A stretch of 64,000 bases of DNA, taken from NCBI RefSeq assembly GCF_019956415.1, contig NZ_JAHBDK010000020.1, positions 310,001-374,000 on the forward strand. The letters are read 5' to 3'. Shown here piece by piece: positions 24,892-37,507 of this stretch; within the stretch, counting starts at the first letter, position 1, and every line of letters begins with the position of its first letter. The position numbers and the translations under genes are program-made. The notes under the pieces are model-generated. The model was not told the DNA's origin. It worked only from the letters and a program-made list of their open reading frames with translations, and searched no databases. This DNA comes from Pseudomonas sp. GL-B-19. GTDB taxonomy: Bacteria; Pseudomonadota; Gammaproteobacteria; Pseudomonadales; Pseudomonadaceae.

Positions 24892-27798
24892 ATGAGTGTT
24901 CGTCCATTGACCGACTCCCCGCGGCAATCGAACGATTGCGACGTTGTCGCAACTCAACTGAAAGGGAACTCGGATACTGTCGGCATGACTTACGCCGGCA
25001 ACGAGGACACTATCGAACAATTGCTGGACTCAGCGCGCAGCTGGGCTCACACCACTGCGTGGGCGGTTTACCGCGCTGGTGAACAAATGCATTGGGTCGG
25101 GCAGGGCGACCCGCAGGTGCAGTGGCCGTCAAGCGTTGCGAATGAGCAGTTTGAAGCCTTTTGCCTGAGCTTGCGCTTGCACCGCTGGCCGACCGGTAGA
25201 GGCGAAAGTGAGCTGGGTTGGCTACTGGCGCCAGCCAACGATGCCGCGGAACCGGCGCTCGCCGAGTTTGCCCGGCACCTGGGCATTCAGCTACAGACCA
25301 ATACCCTTGCCCGTGCGCAGATTACTCAGCGTGTGCTGTATGAAATTACCTACCTGGCCAGTTCGACCCGCGACCGGTCAGTGTTTCTGGTGGGGGTTCA
25401 CCGGCTACTGGCCAGCCTGATCGACGCCGAGAACTTCTATCTCGCGCTGTATGACCCGCGCAGTGGCAAGATTGATTACCCGTATTACGTCGACATCATC
25501 GACGTTGATGCCGTGGAGTCCCAGCACTACGAATACCTTGACCCTTCGCACCTGTCCTTGACCGGCCAGGTATTGACCACCGGCCAACCGTTGCTGATCG
25601 ACGCCGCCGGTATTCTCGCGGCTCAGGCCGAGAACCGTTTCTACTGCGTGGGTGATCGTCCAGAGTTCTGGATGGGCGCACCGTTGAAAAATGCCTCGGA
25701 TGATGTGTTTGGCATGCTTGCCATGCAGGTCTACGACGTTTCTCGTACCTACAGCGCTGAAGACCGCGCGTTGTTTCTGGTGGTGGCGCGCCACGTGGCC
25801 ATGGCGCTGGACCGGATTCTGCACCGCGAGGACCTGGAAGAGACGGTGATGCGTCGCACCCTGGAGCTTTCGGCACTCAACGACGCATTGCGCCAGGAAG
25901 TGGCAGACCGAGAGCGCGCCGAACATTTGCAGAGCGCGCTGTTCCAGATTGCTGAACTGTCGAGCCAGCCTGGCGACATGGCTGAGTTGTTTCAAACCTT
26001 GCATGGCATCGTCGGTGATCTGCTGTTCGCGAAGAACTTCTACATTGCGCTGTTCGACGATGCGATCAGTGAAGTGACCTTTCCGTATTATGTTGATGAG
26101 CGGCAGATCACCTGCCCGCCGGCACGGCGTGGATGCCGGGGCTTGACTGAGTACGTTATCCGTCAGCGTCGACCTTGCCTGATTGACGCCGGCGAGGCTG
26201 AACGACTGGCTGCGCACGGTGAAATCGAACTGGCCAATGAGTCTGTCCGATCCCACTCCTGGCTGGGCATTCCATTGTTCGATGGCGATGTGGTGCGTGG
26301 CGTGCTTGCGGTGCAAAGCTATACCTCACAGGTGCAGTACACCCTGCGAGACCAGGAACTGCTGACATTCGTGTCGCGGCACATCGACACCGCGCTGTCG
26401 CGACGCACGGCCGCCGAAGCGATCCATGCCGCCAACCTCAAACTGGAAGCGCGGGTGCAGAACCGCACCCGCGAACTCGATCACGCCAATGCCAAGTTGC
26501 AACACGAAAACTCCCACGACTCGCTGACCGGGCTACCGAATCGTACCTATCTGCAACAACGCCTCAGCCAGGCCTGGTCGCGGTTCGGCAGCGAAGGCGG
26601 GCACCTGGCGGTGATGTTCATCGACCTCGACCGTTTCAAGATGGTCAACGACAGCCTCGGCCACCATTTTGGTGACCTGCTGCTGATGCAGGCCGCCCAC
26701 CGGTTACGCGGTTGTCTGCGCGAGACCGACATGCTGGCGCGCCTGGGGGGCGATGAGTTTTCGGTGCTGGCGCCCGAAGCGCCGCTGGAAGTGCTGATCG
26801 AAATCGCCGAACGAATCCTGGTGGCGTTTGACCTGCCGTTTTTCATCAATGGCCATGAAGTTTTTTCGTCCTGCAGCATCGGTATTGTCAGTGCCGACAG
26901 TCAGTTCCATCACGAGCCAGCCGACTTGCTGCGCGATGCCGATGCAGCGATGTACCGGGTCAAGAGTGCCGGGCGCGACAGCTACGCGGTGTTCAACCAG
27001 GAAGTGCGCCGTGAAGTTTCGGACCAGGTGGAGCGAGAAGGGGCCTTGCGCAATGCGCTGAAACGCACTGACGAACTGCTGCCGTATTTCCAGCCGATTG
27101 TCAGCGTCGAAAGCGGCGAATTGTTGGCCCTTGAGGCGCTGATCCGTTGGCATCAGCCGGGCGGCCGGGTGATCGCGCCAGGCGAGTTTTTGCCGGATGT
27201 CGAGGGTTTGCGCCTGATCGGTCGACTGGACTTGTACATGCTCACCAGCGTTGCGGCGATCCTCGCGCAGCCCCAGCATGCCAATTGGCCTGCGGTGCAC
27301 GTCAATTGCTCCAGCTACAGCATGACGCGCCCGGACTTCGCCAGTGATGTGCTTGCACTGTTGGAGCGGCACGGGGTCGCGCCGTCGCGAATCTGCCTGG
27401 AGTTGACCGAAGGCGCGCTGGTGGCGGAGCCAGCGATTGCCCGACTGACCATGCAGCAACTGGCCGATAACGGCATGTCGGTGGTGCTCGATGACTTCGG
27501 TGCAGGGTTTTCATCCCTGAGCTATGTGCATCAATACCGTTTCAGCGGCTTGAAAATCGACAAGTCGTTCATCCTCGAACTGACCACCAGCGCTCGCAGT
27601 CGCGCAATCGTCCGGGCAATTGTGCGGATGGCCGAATCGCTGGACCTGAGTGTGGTGGCTGAAGGCGTCGAGGATGAAGCGACACTGGACTTGCTGCGCG
27701 AAATGGGCGCTGGACAGGCCCAGGGTTACTATTTTGCCAAACCGATGGGGTTGGAGGCGTTGTTGGCGAGTTCGCTGATCGTCCCTGTAGGTGGCTGA
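24892..27798 (+). CDS. GAF-GAF-GGDEF-EAL cyclic-di-GMP protein
   Basis: 968 residues: N-terminal region, GAF1 (about 145-305), GAF2 (about 343-505), a coiled-coil linker, GGDEF domain (about 536-700) and EAL domain (about 730-968). The cyclase site is intact (GGDEF at about 619-623) with an I-site RETD five residues before it. The EAL domain keeps EALIRW, ELTEG, LDDFGAG, KIDKSF and AEGVE, so phosphodiesterase activity is also expected. No membrane segments: a cytoplasmic sensor enzyme. The start at 24892 has AGGGAG upstream. It follows the polyamine synthesis operon, separated by a terminator. Confidence 0.9.
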   Translation: MSVRPLTDSPRQSNDCDVVATQLKGNSDTVGMTYAGNEDTIEQLLDSARSWAHTTAWAVYRAGEQMHWVGQGDPQVQWPSSVANEQFEAFCLSLRLHRWPTGRGESELGWLLAPANDAAEPALAEFARHLGIQLQTNTLARAQITQRVLYEITYLASSTRDRSVFLVGVHRLLASLIDAENFYLALYDPRSGKIDYPYYVDIIDVDAVESQHYEYLDPSHLSLTGQVLTTGQPLLIDAAGILAAQAENRFYCVGDRPEFWMGAPLKNASDDVFGMLAMQVYDVSRTYSAEDRALFLVVARHVAMALDRILHREDLEETVMRRTLELSALNDALRQEVADRERAEHLQSALFQIAELSSQPGDMAELFQTLHGIVGDLLFAKNFYIALFDDAISEVTFPYYVDERQITCPPARRGCRGLTEYVIRQRRPCLIDAGEAERLAAHGEIELANESVRSHSWLGIPLFDGDVVRGVLAVQSYTSQVQYTLRDQELLTFVSRHIDTALSRRTAAEAIHAANLKLEARVQNRTRELDHANAKLQHENSHDSLTGLPNRTYLQQRLSQAWSRFGSEGGHLAVMFIDLDRFKMVNDSLGHHFGDLLLMQAAHRLRGCLRETDMLARLGGDEFSVLAPEAPLEVLIEIAERILVAFDLPFFINGHEVFSSCSIGIVSADSQFHHEPADLLRDADAAMYRVKSAGRDSYAVFNQEVRREVSDQVEREGALRNALKRTDELLPYFQPIVSVESGELLALEALIRWHQPGGRVIAPGEFLPDVEGLRLIGRLDLYMLTSVAAILAQPQHANWPAVHVNCSSYSMTRPDFASDVLALLERHGVAPSRICLELTEGALVAEPAIARLTMQQLADNGMSVVLDDFGAGFSSLSYVHQYRFSGLKIDKSFILELTTSARSRAIVRAIVRMAESLDLSVVAEGVEDEATLDLLREMGAGQAQGYYFAKPMGLEALLASSLIVPVGG

Positions 27799-27834
27799 CC
27801 CACTTCCCTGTAGGTCTTCAACTGGAACTTACGG

Positions 27835-29400
27835 CTACCGGTTAAAACGCTCGGCCAGGCTGTGCAGATACTCGGCCATTTCTTCAAGGTCCTGGCTAAT
27901 CGCGGCGCCTTGCTTAGCCTGTCCGGCACTGTGGTCACACAACTGGGCAATCCGCGTGATCTGTTGATTGATATCTTCAGTCACGTGACTTTGCTCTTCT
28001 GAAGCCGACGCCATTTGCTGGCTCATGTCGGTGATCCGGCTGACGGCTTCACTGATGCTGACCAGAGCCGACTGCACCGCCTCGACACGCTGCATGCTGT
28101 CGCGGGAAATCTGCTCACCCTTACTGGCGGTTGATACTGCGCGATCGGCACCGCTATTCAGCGAAGCGATGATGCCGTGGATCTGCTCGGTGGAGGTGCG
28201 GGTGCGTTGTGCCAGTGAGCGCACCTCGTCGGCCACCACTGCAAAACCTCGACCTTGCTCACCTGCCCGAGCCGCCTCGATTGCCGCATTGAGCGCCAGC
28301 AAGTTGGTCTGTTCGGCAATCGAGGTGATGACATCCACGACGCTGCCGATTGATTGCGTCTCGCTCGCCAGTGCGTTGACCGCTTGGCCGATTTCGTTGA
28401 CGGCCTCATTCATGGCTTCCATGGCGTGCAGACTTTGCCGGGCCAGTTCACTTCCTTCCCTGGTCAACTGGTCGGCTTCGGACGCAGCATGCGCAGTAGT
28501 GATTACGTTTTGAGTCACTTCCTGATTCGTTGCCGCCATCTGTGCGATGGCTGCGGCAGACTGGTCCGTTTCACTGCGCTGGCGGTCAAGTGACTGGGCT
28601 TGCGAACCGGAAAGTTCGGAGGACTGTGCCGCCTTGGCCTTTACATTGACCCCGGCATCGACAAGCCTGCTCAAGGCTGTCTGCAAGCGAGATTCCTCAC
28701 TGAGCATGGCCATATCCAGCCGGCCTTGGGGGCCGTAGTTGTCGCTAAACGTGAGCGCTACCAACGGATCGGAAAATGCTTTCGGATGCTCGGCCAGGGT
28801 GCGTTCGATGGCCCGGCGATGTCGGGACTCGATCAGGTACCAGGCAATACTCAGGCTCGCCACCAAGGCTCCCTGTGCCGCTGTTTTTGGTAGCCACTGA
28901 TAACCCAGCAGTGAAGCCCCGCCTGCCATCAGTAATGGCCAAGCGTGTTGCAGTGGCCGGAAAATCCGCGCGCTCAACGCAACGATCGGCTTGCCGGCTC
29001 GCATCCTTGCATAGAGTGCAGTTGCCCGACGGACCTGGTCGCGGCTGGGCACCGAGCGAACCGACTCGTAACCACTCATGCGTCCGTTTTCATAGATGGG
29101 CGTGACGTAGGCACTGACCCAATAGAAATCACCGTTTTTCGAGCGATTTTTCACAATACCCATCCAGGGTTTGCCTTGCTTGATGGTGTGCCACATATGA
29201 ATGAATACCCCAGGTGGCATATCGGGGTGCCGAACCATGTTATGCGGCTGGCCGATCAATTCGTCGTAAGTGAAACCACTGATGGCAACGAACGCGTCAT
29301 TGCAGTAAGTGATTCGGCTATCCAGATCGGTGGTGGAGATCAATCGTTGTTCGGCGGGAAATACTCTTTCATGCTCGGTGACGGGCAAGTTCACACGCAT
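27835..29400 (-). CDS. Aer-type methyl-accepting chemotaxis protein (PAS-MCP)
   Basis: 521 residues: PAS domain (about 12-115, with [20 protein letters not shown] typical of Aer-type FAD-binding sensors), a hydrophobic hairpin (about 150-190), and a long signalling domain whose tip carries [20 protein letters not shown]. There is no periplasmic ligand domain, so it probably senses redox or energy state through the PAS domain. It converges with the GGDEF-EAL gene and is transcribed alone. The start at 29400 gives the usual Aer-like N-terminus. Confidence 0.88.
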   Translation of the reverse strand: MRVNLPVTEHERVFPAEQRLISTTDLDSRITYCNDAFVAISGFTYDELIGQPHNMVRHPDMPPGVFIHMWHTIKQGKPWMGIVKNRSKNGDFYWVSAYVTPIYENGRMSGYESVRSVPSRDQVRRATALYARMRAGKPIVALSARIFRPLQHAWPLLMAGGASLLGYQWLPKTAAQGALVASLSIAWYLIESRHRRAIERTLAEHPKAFSDPLVALTFSDNYGPQGRLDMAMLSEESRLQTALSRLVDAGVNVKAKAAQSSELSGSQAQSLDRQRSETDQSAAAIAQMAATNQEVTQNVITTAHAASEADQLTREGSELARQSLHAMEAMNEAVNEIGQAVNALASETQSIGSVVDVITSIAEQTNLLALNAAIEAARAGEQGRGFAVVADEVRSLAQRTRTSTEQIHGIIASLNSGADRAVSTASKGEQISRDSMQRVEAVQSALVSISEAVSRITDMSQQMASASEEQSHVTEDINQQITRIAQLCDHSAGQAKQGAAISQDLEEMAEYLHSLAERFNR

Positions 29401-29770
29401 AAAACGCGATCCTTATTCGGATTATTATTAGGATTTGAGGCATGTAAATCGGAGCTTTTAAATCGGAGCTATGGCGCAACGGCATCATCCAGCAGTACCT
29501 GCTGCTGACTTCTACGCCCATTTTTCGGAGGGGGACCATTCATTCGACGACAAACCCTTTTCATTCAATGACAAATTCGTTGCCACTCATGAATAAAGTT
29601 GAGGGTGATGGGGATGCCTTGACCAGGCTTGAACGGGGGGAGGGGCGACGTTATCGGGTATTGCCTGATGCCGGGGCGACACCTGCCAACCGAAACTGGC
29701 AGGAGGCGACTCGGCAGATTGATCGGGGCGAGAGGCAAGCCCCCTCGCAGAAGCGTTCAGATAAACGCCA
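29401..29770. other. Gap between chemoreceptor and puuB-like gene
   Basis: 370 bases. The part near 29400 must hold the chemoreceptor promoter and contains a 12-bp direct repeat (29445-29470). The rest is the 3' flank of the puuB-like gene. No gene or clear terminator was seen. Confidence 0.5.
29445..29470. repeat. 12-bp direct repeat upstream of the chemoreceptor gene
   Basis: TAAATCGGAGCT occurs twice, separated by TT (14-bp period), about 45-70 bases before the chemoreceptor start. It could be a regulator site or a slippage duplication. Confidence 0.55.
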
Positions 29771-32300
<2,530 letters not shown>

Positions 32301-32315
32301 TAGGGCCTTAACGGA

Positions 32316-33674
32316 CTAGACACTCATCATCAGGAATTCCCGCTCCCAGGAGCTGATCACCCGCTTGAAGTTCTCGTGCTCGGCACGCTTGACCGCGACA
32401 TAACCGCGGACAAACTTGCTGCCCAGATAACGCTCGACGGTGGCGCATTCTTCCATCTGCGTCAGCGCGTCTTCGATGGTGATCGGCAAGCGCAGGTTGC
32501 GACGTTCATAGGCGCGCCCTTGCACCGCTGCGCTCGGTTCGATGCGCTCGACCATGCCCAGGTAACCGCACAGCAAGCTGGCGGCAATCGCCAGGTACGG
32601 GTTGGCGTCGGCACCCGGCAAGCGGTTTTCCACACGCATGGCATCAGGCGACGAAGTCGGTACCCGCAGGCCGACGGTACGATTTTCTTCGCCCCATTCG
32701 ACGTTGACCGGCGCCGAGGTGTCCGGCAGGAAGCGGCGGAACGAGTTCACGTTGGGCGCGAACATCGGCAGCACTTTGGGAATGTACTTTTGCAGGCCAC
32801 CGATGTGGTGCAGGAACAGTTCGCTCATGCTGCCATCGGCGTTGGCGAAGATCGGCTGGCCGGTGGCGATGTCGACCACGCTCTGGTGGATGTGCATGGC
32901 GCTGCCGGGCTCATCGCCAATCGGCTTGGCCATGAACGTCGCCGCGACGTTGTGCTTGAGCGCGGCCTCACGCAGGGTACGCTTGAACACGGTGATCTGG
33001 TCAGCCAGGTCCAACGCATCGCCGTGACGGAAGTTGATTTCCATCTGCGCCGGGCCGTCTTCATGGATCAAAGTGTCGAGGTCCAGACCTTGAAGTTCGC
33101 ACCAGTCGTAGACGTCTTCGAACAGGGGATCGAATTCGTTGGCGGCGTCGATGGAAAACGACTGACGACCGCTTTCCGCACGGCCCGAACGCCCCATCGG
33201 CGCTTTCAGTGGCAAGTCCGGGTCTTCGCAACGCTGGGTCAGGTAGAACTCCATTTCCGGCGCAACAATCGGCCGCCAGCCTTTGTCCGTGTACAACTGC
33301 AGCACTTTTTTCAGCACGTTGCGCGGCGACAATTCAATCGGGTTGCCGAACTTGTCGAAGGTGTCGTGGATGACGATAGCGGTCGGCTCGATGGCCCATG
33401 GAATCACGTAGACCGCGTCAGGGTCTGGCTTGCAGATCATGTCGATGTCGGCCGGGTCGAGCAGGTCGTAGTAGATGTCGTCGTCGACAAAGTCCCCGGT
33501 TACCGTTTGCAAAAGCACACTTTCCGGCAGGCGCATGCCTCGCTCATGCAGGAACTTATTAGTAGGTGCAATCTTGCCGCGTGCAATGCCGGTCAAGTCG
33601 CTGACCACACACTCGACTTCGGTAATCTTGTGATCTTTCAGCCAAGTGAACAGCTGATCGAAAGGGACATTCAT
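32316..33674 (-). CDS. puuA: Gamma-glutamylputrescine synthetase (glutamine synthetase family)
   Basis: 452 residues of the type found in the PuuA/SpuB group. The ATP/metal motifs are recognisable: VAPEMEFYL, GPAQMEINF, GSAMHIHQS, and ENRTVGLRVP. It ligates glutamate to putrescine with ATP, the first step of the gamma-glutamylated pathway. The start at 33674 has GAGG five bases upstream and the typical N-terminus (MNVPFDQLFTWL); an in-frame extension to 33782 lacks support. The binding-protein and oxidoreductase genes follow on the same strand. Confidence 0.9.
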   Translation of the reverse strand: MNVPFDQLFTWLKDHKITEVECVVSDLTGIARGKIAPTNKFLHERGMRLPESVLLQTVTGDFVDDDIYYDLLDPADIDMICKPDPDAVYVIPWAIEPTAIVIHDTFDKFGNPIELSPRNVLKKVLQLYTDKGWRPIVAPEMEFYLTQRCEDPDLPLKAPMGRSGRAESGRQSFSIDAANEFDPLFEDVYDWCELQGLDLDTLIHEDGPAQMEINFRHGDALDLADQITVFKRTLREAALKHNVAATFMAKPIGDEPGSAMHIHQSVVDIATGQPIFANADGSMSELFLHHIGGLQKYIPKVLPMFAPNVNSFRRFLPDTSAPVNVEWGEENRTVGLRVPTSSPDAMRVENRLPGADANPYLAIAASLLCGYLGMVERIEPSAAVQGRAYERRNLRLPITIEDALTQMEECATVERYLGSKFVRGYVAVKRAEHENFKRVISSWEREFLMMSV

Positions 33675-33835
33675 AAAGACCTCGTTATTGGTTTTATTAA
33701 CGTCGGGGAGGGCGGTTTCATCCACCGCACTCTTCCCCTGAGACGCGTTGACGACTATCTTGGTCGAGCCTTGCGGTTCCATCTATCCACTTTAAGCAGC
33801 ACCAAAACGCACCAAACGAGTGCGTAGGGTCACCC

Positions 33836-34744
33836 ATGTCAGCGTCCAGTCCGATACAGGTTCAAGCGTTCAACACCGAAGATGTCGCCGAGCAAATCCG
33901 CGCCACACCGGGTTGGGTCCAGCACTATCAACAGATGTCGCCAGGGCATTTCGCCGGGCGTGTGCGCTATCTGGACTTGCAGGGCGTGGAGATCTACGAA
34001 GAGCAGATGAACACCCGGGTCGAGCAGAATTTCAGCGCGCCGCAAGGGTCGCTGGCGTTCTGTTTCGATCGCAGCGACAACGCGCTGTACCTGCTCAATG
34101 GCGAAAGCCGCAACATCTGGATCACCCCCGAGAACTACCAGGAAATCGCCGTGGTGTTCGGTCCGGAGTTCGTTCAGCGCCAGGGTTTGAACGTGGCGCA
34201 GTTGGAAGGGTTGTTCATGTCGCCGCTGAACTCGGGGCAGAACGCGTTGTTCAGCCGCTGGTTGAGCGGCACGCTGACTCGGCTGGGAGAAACGCTAGAC
34301 CCACCGAGCAAAGAAGCCTTGACGCAGCAGTTGCTGGAGGACTGTTTGTATATCCTCGACAACGCGTCTGTTTGCCTCGACCGAGGCGGCTTACAGCGTC
34401 GTACCGAAGCGCGCACGATCATGAAACGCATCGGTGAGTGGGCTGCCGACTCCCCGGAAGAAACCCTCAACTTGCTGGAGCTTTCCCAGGTTGCCGGGGT
34501 GTCTCTGCGCCAGCTGCAGCAGGCCTTCAAGGCCTTCACCGGGATGACACCGACCCATTGGCTGCGCCTGCGAAGGCTCAACAGTGCCCGCCGTGAATTG
34601 CTCAGCTGCACGCCCAACGAGACCACCGTTGCGCAAGTCGCGATGAATGCGTCGTTCTGGCATTTGGGGCGGTTTTCCAGCAGCTATCAGGCGTTGTTCA
34701 AAGAGTTGCCGAGTGAAACACTCAAGCGCGCCAGTCAGCGCTGA
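33836..34744 (+). CDS. AraC-family regulator (EutR-like), divergent from puuA
   Basis: 302 residues. The C-terminal DNA-binding domain has two helix-turn-helix units (LLELSQVAGVSLRQLQQAF and TVAQVAMNASFWHLGRFSSS). The N-terminal domain resembles EutR-type sensors more than the classic AraC cupin. It is transcribed away from the puuA-like gene with about 160 bases between starts, so regulation of that operon is the obvious inference. The ATG at 33836 has only a modest AGGGT before it. Confidence 0.82.
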   Translation: MSASSPIQVQAFNTEDVAEQIRATPGWVQHYQQMSPGHFAGRVRYLDLQGVEIYEEQMNTRVEQNFSAPQGSLAFCFDRSDNALYLLNGESRNIWITPENYQEIAVVFGPEFVQRQGLNVAQLEGLFMSPLNSGQNALFSRWLSGTLTRLGETLDPPSKEALTQQLLEDCLYILDNASVCLDRGGLQRRTEARTIMKRIGEWAADSPEETLNLLELSQVAGVSLRQLQQAFKAFTGMTPTHWLRLRRLNSARRELLSCTPNETTVAQVAMNASFWHLGRFSSSYQALFKELPSETLKRASQR

Positions 34745-35002
34745 TTCAACTAATAAATTGGCGAACTTGTTATTGATGTAGTGGGTTGTCAGGTTTTTGT
34801 AGTTCTTGCCTGTAGTCCACTTCCTGCAACTGTAGCTCGATGTTTCAGGGAGAACAGGATTTTGCGATATTTGCTTTTTAATCAACAGCTTGCAAATGTT
34901 TGTCTGTTGCGTTTAGTTATTTGAGCTCAATGCAATCGTCATCTAGGTTTCTGCTCGTCGATACAAGTCGTGTATCGACTTGAATGAACTGAGGCAAACC
35001 CA
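34745..35002. other. AT-rich intergenic region upstream of xaxA
   Basis: 258 bases visibly richer in A/T than the flanks. It holds the toxin promoter, a 9-bp inverted repeat at 34957-34979 and the GAGG ribosome binding site. Confidence 0.5.
34957..34979 (+). promoter_or_regulatory. Inverted repeat just upstream of xaxA
   Basis: GTCGATACA, five-base centre AGTCG, TGTATCGAC: perfect 9-bp arms ending 23 bases before the xaxA start. It may be an operator or a 5'-UTR hairpin near the ribosome binding site. Confidence 0.55.
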
Positions 35003-36202
35003 ATGACTGTGCTGTTGATTGAATCACAAAGTAGTAATGACCTTCCAAAAGCGGTACTCCAGCTTATTTCAGGGGAGTTTCCCGGCGTCGCTCGCAACGC
35101 TGGTGTATTTACCAAAGAAGACGTAATCAAAATAAAGCAGTACGTAAAGCAAGGCCTCGCGCTGCCTGGCGAGTTACCGGAAGTGGAGTCCTGTCTCAAG
35201 TACAGCCAGGTAGACATCGCCGGGCTGGAACCCAGCGACATTCAGGTGTTGTTCAAGAAAATCAGGATTCACGCCGCCAGTTGGGATGCGGTGGAACACA
35301 GGATCGTCCAGCAAAGTATCGATTTGAATTGCGCGGCCAACAACATCGTCAGCAGTGGCAGTGAAATCATTTCCGTCATCAAGGAAATGCCGATCATGGA
35401 CCGCGTCAGAACCACGCTGAGTCAGATGAGCAACAATGATCTGGAAGGTATCCGCTATACCTCAGATGACAGTGAGGTGGCGTCAGCCGTGACGGAGATC
35501 ATCGAGCTGATGAAGGTCGATATCAAACGCCAGCAAGGGGCAACGAAAGAGCTGAAAGATCGCCTGTCCAACTTCAAGATCGAGCTGTCGGGCGGAGAAC
35601 TGGTGAGCGGCAAACGCGTCTTCGGGTTGCAGTCCGAAGTGAAGAGCAAATACGACTTGATGGAGCGAAACAGTTTGCTCCAGTCCATCACCAGCAGCAA
35701 AGAAGCCCTTCGAGAAAAGAAGGCCAGAGTTGTCCAACTCGACAAGGACTACGACTATTACGTCGGCATGTCTTTCTCGGGTGGTCTGCCGATTTTCTGG
35801 CCGATTTCAGGTTCGATATTTGGCCCCAAAGCGGAAACCGCGCGCAAAGAACGCAATGCATTGAAGACCGAGATTGATGAGCTGGAGTTGGCCGTCAGCG
35901 GCAAAGAGAATTTGCAAAGTGTCATAGAGAGCTCCCTGTCGAACTTTGGCGATATCGGCATTCGCATGGCCGGCGCGGAAGCGGCCCTGAACATCCTGAA
36001 CACGATGTGGCAAACCATACTGAGCAAGATCGACGCGTCGGCCGAACAGTTTGGTCGCATCAACAACGCCTTGCGCCTGACCTCGTTTGTGGTCGAATTC
36101 GCGCAGGTGATCGATCCGTGGCGTGACGTCAAAAATAGCGCCAGTGAGCTGGTGGCGACTTTCAATGAAGCCCTTGAAGAATACAAAAAAACCTACAACT
36201 GA
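35003..36202 (+). CDS. xaxA: Binary pore-forming toxin subunit A (XaxA/YaxA family)
   Basis: 399 residues, mostly long alpha-helices, matching the alpha-xenorhabdolysin A family. The N-terminus has FTKEDVIKIKQYVKQGLALP, typical of XaxA, and the middle has a hydrophobic hairpin (VGMSFSGGLPIFWPISG, about 251-267) that would form the membrane foot. XaxA/XaxB (YaxA/YaxB) assemble into an alpha-helical pore in host membranes without a signal peptide. The subunit B gene follows after 28 bases. Base composition is less GC-rich than neighbours, which suggests acquisition. Confidence 0.88.
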   Translation: MTVLLIESQSSNDLPKAVLQLISGEFPGVARNAGVFTKEDVIKIKQYVKQGLALPGELPEVESCLKYSQVDIAGLEPSDIQVLFKKIRIHAASWDAVEHRIVQQSIDLNCAANNIVSSGSEIISVIKEMPIMDRVRTTLSQMSNNDLEGIRYTSDDSEVASAVTEIIELMKVDIKRQQGATKELKDRLSNFKIELSGGELVSGKRVFGLQSEVKSKYDLMERNSLLQSITSSKEALREKKARVVQLDKDYDYYVGMSFSGGLPIFWPISGSIFGPKAETARKERNALKTEIDELELAVSGKENLQSVIESSLSNFGDIGIRMAGAEAALNILNTMWQTILSKIDASAEQFGRINNALRLTSFVVEFAQVIDPWRDVKNSASELVATFNEALEEYKKTYN

Positions 36203-36230
36203 TTGCCCACCGGACAAAAGGACTATGGCC

Positions 36231-37274
36231 ATGAGCAATGTGACGCCAATCGACGCCCCGGTTATTCCGGTCATTGATGTAACCAACATAATTAAAACCC
36301 TTCGCGACGTGTCCAGGCTGGCGAGCTTTCGCAGCGACCGACCGGACGTGCTGCAAGAACGGGCGCAACAGGTGGTTGCGTATTTGAATAACCTCGACAC
36401 CACCCTGCGCGAATCCTTTCCGGTGTTGCTGACCGCATTGAACAATGCGTCGGTCCAGCAATGGTTTGACGTTCTTGATGAATTGAACGGCGCCTTGGAA
36501 CGCCATGATCTGACGTCGCAGGATCGCGCGTTGGTGACTGACGAACTGTTTAACGTCAAAGGCAATATCGCGGAGATGCTGGACAGAATCGAGGCGAAAT
36601 TTGTCGCTCGGTCCAGGCTCCTGGAGAGCGCCGTGCATAGCCTTTACAAAATCGAAATCGGTGAACGCGCGGATGGACCACTCGAAGTGGCACGCGCACG
36701 AAAGGCCAGGGTTCTGGCCCAGCTCAATGATCACAACCTCAACAAAGCGACGTGTACGGAACAGCGTGATGCACTGGTCAAAGCGCAGGACGTGATTCGC
36801 GAATTCAATTTGACGGACATGTACAAGAACTACATTCCGGACGGCGAAGCCTTAAACAGCCTGGACATGGAAAACCCGAAAAAAGAGGCCGTCAAACAGG
36901 GCATTGAACGGGTGCGTAAGGTGCTGGGGGTTGTTTGCGACGACATCAAGTACAGTCAGCTCGCAACTTCACGAAGCAATCTTGAACTGGAGATTCAAAC
37001 GATTGCCCGGCGCATAGAGGGGCTCAACCATGAACTTCGGGGTGCGGAAAATGTGCTGTCTGATATCACTGCCGTTGTGGAAATCAGTCGCCGGCGCCGA
37101 ATAGCCGGTGAAGAAATCCTCAGGGTTTCAGGGGTGTGGCGAAGCTTTTCAATACACCTCGAAACCTTGAAGAATCTTGAGTACAGCCAGGCCGCACTGT
37201 CGCGATTGCTGAGTCGATACAAAAGTCATCTGGAGGGATTGGAGGGAGACTACAACAGCACGCTGATCCACTAG
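36231..37274 (+). CDS. xaxB: Binary pore-forming toxin subunit B (XaxB/YaxB family)
   Basis: 347 residues, close to XaxB of Xenorhabdus. It is a helical protein with long heptad-rich stretches (about 80-170 and 230-340) and has no signal peptide or strongly hydrophobic segment, as expected for XaxB. The start at 36231 lies eight bases after AAAAGGA; an ATG two codons earlier (36225) is too close to it. Subunit B cooperates with subunit A in forming the pore. A hairpin and a REPIN element follow the gene. Confidence 0.87.
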   Translation: MSNVTPIDAPVIPVIDVTNIIKTLRDVSRLASFRSDRPDVLQERAQQVVAYLNNLDTTLRESFPVLLTALNNASVQQWFDVLDELNGALERHDLTSQDRALVTDELFNVKGNIAEMLDRIEAKFVARSRLLESAVHSLYKIEIGERADGPLEVARARKARVLAQLNDHNLNKATCTEQRDALVKAQDVIREFNLTDMYKNYIPDGEALNSLDMENPKKEAVKQGIERVRKVLGVVCDDIKYSQLATSRSNLELEIQTIARRIEGLNHELRGAENVLSDITAVVEISRRRRIAGEEILRVSGVWRSFSIHLETLKNLEYSQAALSRLLSRYKSHLEGLEGDYNSTLIH

Positions 37275-37289
37275 ACCTGCCCAAAAGAA

Positions 37290-37307
37290 GCCCGGTGAAT
37301 ACCGGGC
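37290..37307 (-). terminator. Terminator-like hairpin between xaxB and mscS-type gene
   Basis: GCCCGGT, loop of four, ACCGGGC. On the minus strand it is followed by TTCTTTT, so it best serves transcripts coming from the MscS-type gene; on the plus strand there is no U run. Confidence 0.55.
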
Positions 37308-37314
37308 GAACCTT

Positions 37315-37445
37315 GTAGCAGCTGGCGAAGCCTGCGTCCGACTGCGTAGCAGTCGTGAAATCAAACGATGCGGTGTTTCAGGAAATCCGCGCGTTCAGGA
37401 TTTACGACTGCTACGCAGTCGGACGCAGGCTGCGCCAGCTGCTAC
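37315..37445. repeat. REPIN-like inverted repeat, copy 2
   Basis: 131 bp, same length and structure as the element at 16028-16158. It reads CCGACTGCGTAGCAG where copy 1 reads CCGGCTGCGCAGCAG, and the opposite arm changes in step. Confidence 0.85.
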
Positions 37446-37507
37446 AGAATTGTGTCGCTCCTTAAATGAACAGTATTACGGTGAACACCGGGCTTCGTCC
37501 TTCAGGA

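Noticed and set aside
32376..33827. Long open frame (about 480 codons) on the plus strand opposite the puuA-like gene
   Set aside because: It mirrors the codon structure of a well-identified gene on the other strand, has no ribosome binding site and reads as low-information Val/Gly/Arg/Asp-rich sequence.
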